From contig JAHYJC010000044.1 in NCBI GenBank assembly GCA_019429275.1, positions 1-38,830 of the forward strand: 38,830 bases of DNA, in the 5' to 3' direction. Below are positions 33,343-38,830 of this stretch, in pieces; within the stretch, counting starts at the first letter, position 1; every line of letters starts with the position of its first letter. The translations under genes were made by a program, and so were the position numbers. The DNA comes from Lentimicrobium sp. Its GTDB lineage: Bacteria; Bacteroidota; Bacteroidia; Bacteroidales; Lentimicrobiaceae. Under the pieces are notes generated by a model. The model was not told the origin of the DNA and did no database searches. It saw only the letters and a list, made by a program, of their open reading frames with translations.

Positions 33343-33480
33343 GAGACAAGGAGACAAGGGGACCTGGAGACCAGGGGACCTGGAGACCTGGTGACCTGGA
33401 GCCAAGGGAATATCTGGTTTCTGGCCTCTGACTTCCTGCTTCTGCCCTCTGACCTCTTACTTCTGCCCTCTTACTTCTAT
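33343..33480. repeat. low-complexity GAGACC / CTCTTACTTCTGCC tract
   Basis: A purine-rich part (repeated GGAGACC, GGGGACCTGG and GAGACAAGG units, 33343-33408) is followed by a pyrimidine-rich part (TCTGCCCTCT, CTCTTACTTCTGCC, 33420-33480). It separates the receptor and dehydrogenase genes. I see no protein-coding signal. Confidence 0.6.
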
Positions 33481-33482
33481 TT

Positions 33483-34913
33483 TCATTTCTCCACCGGAAC
33501 CAGCCGCACAATCTTACCGGGATTCTCAGTGGCCACGTAAATCAGCCCGTCATTGCTAACCACCACATTCCTTACCCGTCCGATGCCTTCGAGCAGTTTT
33601 TCGGTGTGGGTTACTGAATGGCCATTAAGCACCACCCTTTCCAGGTATTCGAACCGCAATGAACCAACAAACAGGTTGTTCTCCCATTTTTTATAGCGGT
33701 TGCCGGTAAGGAATGTCATGCCGCAGGGCGCAATGGAGGGAGTCCAGTAATACACCGGCTGCTCCATTCCTTCCCTTTCTGTCAGTTCTGTAAGGATGCT
33801 GCCATCGTAGTTAATTCCATACGAAATCACAGGCCAGCCATAGTTTTTGCCCGGTTCAGCCAGGTTTAATTCATCGCCGCCGCGTGGGCCGTGCTCCGAT
33901 ACCCAAAGTTCTCCGGTAACCGGATGTATGCTTGTGCCTTGCGGATTCCGGTGTCCGTAACTGTAAATGGAGGGCAGCGCTCCTTTTGTGTTTACAAACG
34001 GATTGTCTTTTGGAATGCTGCCGTCGTCGTTGATGCGGTGGATCTTGCCGTTGGCATTATCCAGCAATTGTGGAAAATCGAAATGCTGACCCCGGTCACC
34101 GATACCGAAAAACAGATGCCCTTTGTCATCGAAGGCCAGTTTGCAACCGAAGTGGTGCGACCTGTCGGTAAAAGGAACTCCTGTGAATATTACCTGCTGA
34201 TCCACCAGCGTATTACCATTGAGTCGGGCACGCATGATGGCTGTATTGCTGAGCGCTTTTCCCTTTTCATCACTTAATGCGCTGTAGGCGAGATAAATCC
34301 AGCCATTTTCGGCATAGTCTGGATGCAGACATAAATCGAGCAAACCACCTTGTCCTTTTGCCCTGATAGGCGGCAATCCCTGAATGGGTGGCGAAAGTAC
34401 TCCTTTTGAAAAGCGGTGCAGTGTTCCTGCCCGTTCCGAAATCAGCAGGTCGCCATCGGGCAGAAATACCAGCCCCCAGGGTACATTCAGTCCGGCAACT
34501 ACCGTTTCAACAATAAAATCCTGCACTTCCGATTTCGTTACGTCCCCTTCTTTAACGGCAGGTTTCAGTGCACTTCTGTCAGTGGGAATTCCCTTTTTAA
34601 CATAGGCAGCCAGCTCTTTAATTTCGGCATCCGTAAACGTATTCTGAAATGCCGGCATTCCTTCTGCTTCTATTCCCATTTTGATGCTTTTGATGACCGA
34701 AGCGTTATCCGGTTCATCCATCCACTTTTTGGCGGTAAATTTTTCGAGTTTTTCGCCATGGCAACCTGCACAATAGGTCTGGTAATTGATGGCAGCCGGA
34801 TTTTCTTCGCCGGATTTTGCGACAGGAGCGTCATTTCTCAAATAATTAAAACCTGTTATTCCTGCAAACGCAACAGCTATAACTACGGTTGAGATGATCA
34901 GTGTTCGTTTCAC
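33483..34913 (-). CDS. cytochrome c-fused PQQ-dependent sugar dehydrogenase (soluble GDH/Asd type)
   Basis: This 476-residue protein has an N-terminal signal or anchor helix (residues 4-22) and a cytochrome c domain with heme motif CAGCH (Cys48, Cys51, His52) and likely axial Met86 (GMPAF). The six-bladed beta-propeller of the aldose/glucose-sorbosone dehydrogenase family (GSDH) runs from about 130 to the end: GLNVPWGLVFLPDGDLLISE, HHFGCKLAFDDKGHLFFGIG, YSYGHRNPQGTSIHPVTGEL and SEHGPRGGDELN. The enzyme oxidises aldoses or similar alcohols in the periplasm with PQQ, and the fused heme is expected to take the electrons. The cofactor is probably imported, since no pqq genes are in view. A -7 box TATATTTG lies about 25 bases before the start. 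Confidence 0.92.
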   Translation of the reverse strand: MKRTLIISTVVIAVAFAGITGFNYLRNDAPVAKSGEENPAAINYQTYCAGCHGEKLEKFTAKKWMDEPDNASVIKSIKMGIEAEGMPAFQNTFTDAEIKELAAYVKKGIPTDRSALKPAVKEGDVTKSEVQDFIVETVVAGLNVPWGLVFLPDGDLLISERAGTLHRFSKGVLSPPIQGLPPIRAKGQGGLLDLCLHPDYAENGWIYLAYSALSDEKGKALSNTAIMRARLNGNTLVDQQVIFTGVPFTDRSHHFGCKLAFDDKGHLFFGIGDRGQHFDFPQLLDNANGKIHRINDDGSIPKDNPFVNTKGALPSIYSYGHRNPQGTSIHPVTGELWVSEHGPRGGDELNLAEPGKNYGWPVISYGINYDGSILTELTEREGMEQPVYYWTPSIAPCGMTFLTGNRYKKWENNLFVGSLRFEYLERVVLNGHSVTHTEKLLEGIGRVRNVVVSNDGLIYVATENPGKIVRLVPVEK

Positions 34914-35267
34914 GGTTGAAAAGTATTGATGAAATTACAAATATAACATTAACAGAGGAGAAATCCCGGCTAAATCTGACAGTTCCATTTCATTCATCAG
35001 ATATATATACCGACAATGTAAATTTTAATCAATTTATCTTGTATATTTAATGCAAGTTTGATAAGCACTTAATTCTGGTTTTCATTGAGACCATACACTG
35101 ATAATATTGAATTATTTTTCTTCATTTATGCCATTCCGGAGGCGTCCGATGGCTTTATATCCTGTGCTTATTTAACTTCAGAAGTGTTAAAGAAAAATGC
35201 TTCAGATTGCTTTGGGCAAACCCCTGAATCATTCGCACCCTTATATGTTGATTAAAATAGTGTGAAA
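34914..35267. other. divergent intergenic region
   Basis: These 354 bases separate the dehydrogenase (minus strand) from the SDR gene (plus strand). Apart from the -7 box at 34938 I see no gene, hairpin or repeat. Confidence 0.5.
34938..34945 (-). promoter_or_regulatory. -7 box of the PQQ-dependent dehydrogenase gene
   Basis: On the minus strand these bases read TATATTTG, a full match to TAnnTTTG about 25 bases before the ATG at 34913. The -33 element is not clear. Confidence 0.5.
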
Positions 35268-36254
35268 ATGAAAATATTTATCAGCGGTGCTACCGGTTTT
35301 ATTGGAAGTCATCTGGCATTAAGGCTTGCTGACGAAGGGCACAAGGTACATGCGCTCTACAGGAATGAAACTGCTGCATTTGTTTTAAGACATCCCAATA
35401 TAAGATTATTCAAAGGAGATATACTTACATATAAAAGCCTGGAGGACCCTGTTAAAGGATGTTCTCAAATTTACCATACTGCAGCTTATGCGAAAGTTTA
35501 CCATAAAGATATAAAATCAATTTACCGCCTTAACATCGAAGGGACCATGAATGTGGTAAGAGCTGGTATTAATGCCGGTGCAGATAGTATAGTATGCACT
35601 TCTACTGCCGGTGTGCTTGGAGCATCTGATAAGGTGGGATGTTGTGATGAAAACACTGCCCGGCCAAAGAACTATTTTATTGATTATGAATGTTCTAAAG
35701 CTATTATGGAGGAGGCTTTGAAAACTGTGGCAGCATCAGGAACACGAATAATAATCGTCAATCCAACCCGTGTATATGGTCCGGGTGTTTTAAGCGACAG
35801 TAATGGAGTGACCCGTATAATGCAGCGATATATGGCAGGCAAGTGGCGTGTAATACCAGGTAATGGCAGTAATATTGGGAATTATGTATATGTGGATGAT
35901 GTTGTAACAGGGCATATTCTGGCCATGGAGAAAGGCAAATCGGGTGAAAGCTATCTGCTGGGTGGTTCAAACCTGACGTACGATGAGTTCTTCCTTGAGT
36001 TGGCATTACTAACAGGCAAAAAATATGCAATGTTTCATATTCCGTTACCTCTGGCCGGTATTGTAGCTAAATTCATGCTTTTGCTGGCAGGTATAACCGG
36101 AGGATCACCACTGATTACACCCTCATTGGTAAGGAAATATCTTCACCATTGGTGTATATCCAGTGAAAAAGCTTCCCGGGAACTCAATTATCAACCTGCA
36201 GACTTTAAAACCGGAGCAGGTTTAACATTTGATTGGCTCAGAAAAAATAAATAA
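35268..36254 (+). CDS. extended SDR, dihydroflavonol-4-reductase/HpnA-like NAD(P)-dependent epimerase or reductase
   Basis: From the ATG at 35268 (a GTG two codons earlier is the alternative) the protein has 328 residues. It has the extended-SDR Rossmann motif GATGFIG (residues 7-13), an active-site CTSTAGV segment (Ser/Thr 112-113) and the catalytic pair YxxxK as YECSK (Tyr140, Lys144), followed by NPTRVYGPG. The overall pattern resembles the dihydroflavonol-4-reductase-like and hopanoid-associated sugar epimerase (HpnA) branch. It would act on a sugar nucleotide or a keto/hydroxy small molecule with NAD(P). It stands alone, with no pathway neighbours to indicate the substrate. Confidence 0.88.
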   Translation: MKIFISGATGFIGSHLALRLADEGHKVHALYRNETAAFVLRHPNIRLFKGDILTYKSLEDPVKGCSQIYHTAAYAKVYHKDIKSIYRLNIEGTMNVVRAGINAGADSIVCTSTAGVLGASDKVGCCDENTARPKNYFIDYECSKAIMEEALKTVAASGTRIIIVNPTRVYGPGVLSDSNGVTRIMQRYMAGKWRVIPGNGSNIGNYVYVDDVVTGHILAMEKGKSGESYLLGGSNLTYDEFFLELALLTGKKYAMFHIPLPLAGIVAKFMLLLAGITGGSPLITPSLVRKYLHHWCISSEKASRELNYQPADFKTGAGLTFDWLRKNK

Positions 36255-36516
36255 GTTATGGAAGTGCTAACCCATACTCCAATAGCGGGAGCCCTCTTTG
36301 GCAAAAAAGGGTAATGCTATGGTTTGTTTGCTGAAAATCTTTCACCAGGTGCCTGACAAATATTATATAGGTAAACAAGACAACAATACTCTTAACCTGA
36401 TTCAACGCAATTAAACCGTAGCGCCTTATTAATAACTTCATTTCTGCGATTGTTAAGTGATGATTTCAACACATTGAATCTCCTGATAAAATGGTTCTCC
36501 CCCGATGCCTGAGTCT

Positions 36517-36539
36517 GCCTGCCTGGCATTCAGGCAGGC
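36517..36539. repeat. GCCTGCCTG-GCATT-CAGGCAGGC hairpin
   Basis: A perfect nine-base stem with a five-base loop, within a CTCCCCCGATGCCT-type repeat also seen at 31030. It is typical of dispersed GC-rich palindromes in Bacteroidota. Confidence 0.7.
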
Positions 36540-36740
36540 GAAGCCAGAATTGCAGGGGAGTCAGAGCAGGTAAAAAGCTGTAAACTGCTTTCTGCGATAG
36601 CAGTTTGCTGATAAACCAAAATCATTACTGCTATTGTTAAGCAGCATGTGTAATTGCGACCGATGCCACCTTTTATGTACAGATTTTCAGATTTTTTTCA
36701 AAATCCGCACTGGATTTAACAGAGTTATCCTGTTTATAAT

Positions 36741-36879
36741 TATACCGTGGGGGTGTAAAGATTACAAATTACATAATATTTATACCCTATAAGGTATAAT
36801 ATAATTGAAATAATCATATTTATACCCGGAAGGGTGTATTTATCAAATATTTTATTATATTTGTACCCGAAAGGGTATA
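36741..36879. promoter_or_regulatory. array of four operators of the hip toxin-antitoxin operon
   Basis: Four related palindromes of the type TATACC-N5/6-GGTATA occur at 36741-36757 (TATACC...GGTGTA), 36781-36798 (TATACCCTATAAGGTATA), 36821-36838 (TATACCCGGAAGGGTGTA) and 36862-36879 (TGTACCCGAAAGGGTATA). Their starts are 40, 40 and 41 bases apart, close to four DNA turns. The last overlaps the -7 box TATATTTG (36856-36863) and ends four bases before the hipB ATG. They are the expected binding sites of HipB. Confidence 0.8.
36856..36863 (+). promoter_or_regulatory. -7 box of the hip operon
   Basis: TATATTTG matches TAnnTTTG and lies 20 bases before the hipB start, giving a very short leader. 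It overlaps the fourth operator palindrome. No clean -33 TTTG is visible; the third palindrome ends just where it would be. Confidence 0.55.
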
Positions 36880-36883
36880 TATT

Positions 36884-37105
36884 ATGCAACTTGGTAAATT
36901 TGTCAAAGAAAAAAGAGGGCTTACGAACCTCACTCAGCAGGACCTGGCAGAAAAGGCCGGTGTTGGTCTGCGTTTCCTGAGGGAACTGGAACAGGGCAAA
37001 GAGACTATCCGACTGGACAAGGTAAATCAGGTAATGAACCTTTTTGGGTATGAAGTCGGAGCAGTACCCTTAAACCGCAATCATTTAGCCAATGAGGAAA
37101 GCTGA
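36884..37105 (+). CDS. hipB: HipB-like antitoxin/repressor
   Basis: This 73-residue protein is a single helix-turn-helix of the Cro/HTH_3 type: QQDLAEKAGVGLRFLRELEQ, then GKETIRLDKVNQVMNLFGYE. In Hip systems HipB binds operator palindromes upstream of its own gene and holds the kinase in an inactive complex. Here four such palindromes precede the gene. It overlaps the next gene by 14 bases, which couples their translation. The product has no long C-terminal tail beyond VGAVPLNRN, so kinase inhibition may depend mainly on the separate HipS-like protein. Confidence 0.88.
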   Translation: MQLGKFVKEKRGLTNLTQQDLAEKAGVGLRFLRELEQGKETIRLDKVNQVMNLFGYEVGAVPLNRNHLANEES

Positions 37106-37424
37106 AGTAAAAATACGGGATATTACCGCCGGCTGGCTGACTCAGGACGAAAATGGGTACAGATTTGAATATAATTCGGATTATCTGTTGAGCAAGAGTC
37201 CCGAACCAGTAAGTCTTACTTTGCCTTTGCAGGCTGACCCATTTTTAAGCAATGTTTTATTTCCATTTTTCGATGGGCTGATCCCTGAAGGATGGTTACT
37301 TGAAATTGCAGAGAAAAACTGGAAACTTAATCCACGCGATAGAATGGGCTTGTTAATGGCCTGTTGCAGGGATTGCATCGGGGCAGTCAGTGTACATCCG
37401 GTGATTGAGGAGGACAGGGTATGA
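37092..37424 (+). CDS. hipS: HipS-like protein (split HipA N-terminal domain)
   Basis: This 110-residue protein corresponds only to the N-subdomain of HipA: an N-terminal beta part (VKIRDITAGWLTQDENGYRF), VSLTLPLQ, and the conserved LFPFFDGLIPEGWLL (about residues 56-70), ending GAVSVHP. In HipBST systems, first studied in enteropathogenic E. coli, this separate piece (HipS) acts as the antitoxin of HipT. Gene order (B, S, T) and length fit that arrangement. It overlaps hipB by 14 bases and the kinase gene by four bases (ATGA). Confidence 0.82.
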   Translation: MRKAEVKIRDITAGWLTQDENGYRFEYNSDYLLSKSPEPVSLTLPLQADPFLSNVLFPFFDGLIPEGWLLEIAEKNWKLNPRDRMGLLMACCRDCIGAVSVHPVIEEDRV

Positions 37425-38371
37425 AAAAGTGTTTAGCCTGTTACCTGCCCCTTAACACAGATGAAGTTGATTTTCATCGGGCATGTAGTAAGATACTCTT
37501 TGGACTGCCCTTCGCACCCATCATCCCTTATGGCGAAAAGCAAGTGGGAGAGCTGGCCCTGGAAGTTATAAAAAGTCAGGTTACAGTTACAGGTGTTCAG
37601 CCGAAATTATCGCTGAAAATTGCAAAAGGCGCAAGTATAAAAGACCCGGGCCGGTTCACCATAGTCGGGTTGTGGGGAGGTTATATACTAAAACCCCTGA
37701 GCCCTGATTATCCTCAATTGCCTGAAGTGGAAGATGTGACCATGCATCTGGCAGCTATCGCTAAAATCAAAGTGGTGCCACACAGTCTGATTCGCATGCA
37801 ATCAGGAAATCTGGCTTACATAACCCGAAGAATTGACCGCAGCAAAGAGGGTAAACTTGCAATGGAAGATATGTGTCAGTTGACCGAACGCATGACTGAA
37901 AATAAGTATATGGGCTCTTATGAGCAGGTAGCAAAAGCTATTTTAAAGTATTCGGTCAATCCCGGATTGGATGTCATCAATTTTTTTGAGTTGGTTTTGT
38001 TTTCTTTTCTGACAGGAAATGCGGATATGCACCTGAAGAATTTTTCATTAATCAATCAGCCCGGGATTGGATATACGCTTTCGCCTGCGTACGATTTGGC
38101 AGCTACAAAGTTGGTCAATCCTGCAGATGATGAAGAATTAGCCCTGACGTTGAACGGGAAAAGAAAAAAACTCAGACGAAGTGATTTTACGGCAGCTTTT
38201 GATACAATGAAAATTCAATCCAAACAACAGGAGAATATTTTCAATAAAATGGATAAGGCAAAAGAAAAATGGATTGCATTTATTAAAACCAGTTTTTTGA
38301 GTGATGAATTTAAGGAGGCTTATAAAGATCTTCTCCTTGAAAAGTTCTCTGCAATCGCAACCAAAGACTAA
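37421..38371 (+). CDS. hipT: HipT-like serine/threonine kinase toxin
   Basis: This 316-residue protein is the kinase core of HipA. The glycine-rich loop region is TVTGVQPKLSL (Thr55-Val-Thr57-Gly58), where E. coli HipT has Ser-Ile-Ser. ATP-binding Lys91 (GGYILKP) and the catalytic segment GNADMHLKNFS (Asp202, Asn206) follow, then the metal-binding SPAYDLA (Asp225). The first 28 residues add a Cys4-x2-Cys7 ... His19-x2-Cys22 pattern that looks like a small zinc ribbon. Kinases of this group phosphorylate aminoacyl-tRNA synthetases (HipA acts on GltX, HipT on TrpS) and stop translation. All key catalytic residues are present; the target here is unknown. Confidence 0.87.
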   Translation: MKKCLACYLPLNTDEVDFHRACSKILFGLPFAPIIPYGEKQVGELALEVIKSQVTVTGVQPKLSLKIAKGASIKDPGRFTIVGLWGGYILKPLSPDYPQLPEVEDVTMHLAAIAKIKVVPHSLIRMQSGNLAYITRRIDRSKEGKLAMEDMCQLTERMTENKYMGSYEQVAKAILKYSVNPGLDVINFFELVLFSFLTGNADMHLKNFSLINQPGIGYTLSPAYDLAATKLVNPADDEELALTLNGKRKKLRRSDFTAAFDTMKIQSKQQENIFNKMDKAKEKWIAFIKTSFLSDEFKEAYKDLLLEKFSAIATKD

Positions 38372-38830
38372 TAAATCACACAGCCGGTAATTTGAGAAAC
38401 GGGGATATTGCACCAATCCACAAGGGCTGCACCTTTGCTTTCTGAACCTCCTTGTCTCGCCTCTCTTTGTCTGCTGATAAAGAGACGAAACCACTGCACT
38501 TATTTGATGGTAATTGCTGTTTAGCCAGATTTTTTAAAATTCATGAATGCTAATAAATGATTATTCAAGAATTCTGGTTATCGGGTCATATGAAAATTGT
38601 TCGTACTTATTTTTATTAAATCTTTGCAAATAGTCTGTATATATGTAATTGTAATTAAGCTTTTTCAAAGGGATGACGAAAAGATGTTCCGGATTACCAC
38701 CTTCCTGTTTTGTGCGGCGCATGAGCGCTAAAATTGCAACTATCTGATTAACTGTTATGATTAAAAATATTTTGGGTGCTTTTGGGTGCTGCAAGCTATA
38801 TTTGTGGCATGTTTATCAGGCGTAACAGGA
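38372..38830. other. terminal stretch without a recognised gene
   Basis: The last 459 bases hold no gene I can name. A minus-strand open frame of 77 codons (38561-38794, starting MQHPKAPKIFLIITVNQIVA) has no recognised motif and may be chance. A plus-strand TATATTTG at 38797-38804, with TTTG 22 bases upstream, could be a promoter for a gene beyond the window. Confidence 0.4.

Larger units (their letters stand above)
36255..36883. other. intergenic region with palindromic repeats and hip operators
   Basis: This 629-base stretch holds no gene I would call. It contains the nested repeat at 36498-36550, a degenerate copy of the 27-nt palindrome at 36676, and the four phased palindromes of the hip operon (36741-36879). 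Confidence 0.65.

Noticed and set aside
38561-38794. Hypothetical 77-residue gene on the minus strand
   Set aside because: No motif, promoter or neighbour supports it; it is mentioned only within the terminal region.

Overview
The window looks like a chromosomal segment of a Bacteroidota species, probably a Marinilabiliales or Bacteroidales relative. The DNA is AT-rich, several start regions carry the Bacteroidota -7 box TAnnTTTG (sometimes with a TTTG -33 box), Shine-Dalgarno sequences are mostly absent, and the gene content fits the phylum: a membrane-anchored AraC regulator, a TonB-dependent receptor, a DUF6448-like protein and an AraC/TolB-like/TPR regulator. No rRNA, tRNA, CRISPR array or complete insertion sequence was found.

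Left part (1-11300, almost all on the minus strand). A DUF6448-like gene runs off the left edge and is followed by an AraC-type regulator and an intergenic graveyard of transposase remnants. Then comes a nine-gene co-directional operon read from 11261 down to 2425: TetR regulator, RND/MMPL transporter, periplasmic LolA-like carrier, PlsC-type acyltransferase, patatin-like lipase, second acyltransferase, GT2 glycosyltransferase, unknown polytopic membrane protein and outer-membrane beta-barrel. It reads as an envelope lipid remodelling and export system. The TetR gene has a perfect palindromic operator on its own promoter, and a second copy lies just before the transporter gene. A decayed, internally deleted second glycosyltransferase sits between the GT2 and membrane-protein genes.

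Middle part (11590-25951, minus strand). A type I restriction-modification operon starts at a good promoter near 25921-25951. It reads: half-size specificity subunit (TTG start), four-helix-bundle protein, HsdM, AlbA_2/Schlafen-type ATP-binding protein, full HsdS, protein of unknown function, DUF3010-like RNase H-fold protein, Ser/Thr protein kinase, second AlbA_2 ATP-binding protein, HsdR and a YgjP-like metallopeptidase. The unknown protein, DUF3010-like protein and kinase are packed within a few bases of each other between hsdS and hsdR. They are the strongest candidate here for an undescribed defence or regulation module. A gene encoding a CRR6-like protein follows.

Right-centre part (25950-34950). 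Two homologous blocks about 4.5 kb apart contain receptor tails, CCCCC/GGGGG hairpins and paired 27-nt palindromes. They flank an AraC/TolB-like/TPR regulator and two tandem paralogous lipoproteins. The left block holds a badly deleted TonB receptor; the right block ends in an intact receptor. A cytochrome c-PQQ-dependent sugar dehydrogenase fusion follows.

Right end (35260-38830). A dihydroflavonol-reductase-like SDR precedes a tripartite HipBST-like toxin-antitoxin operon (HipB, split HipA N-domain, HipT-like kinase). Four palindromes spaced 40-41 bp apart precede it and probably form its operator. The last ~450 bases hold no gene that I recognise.
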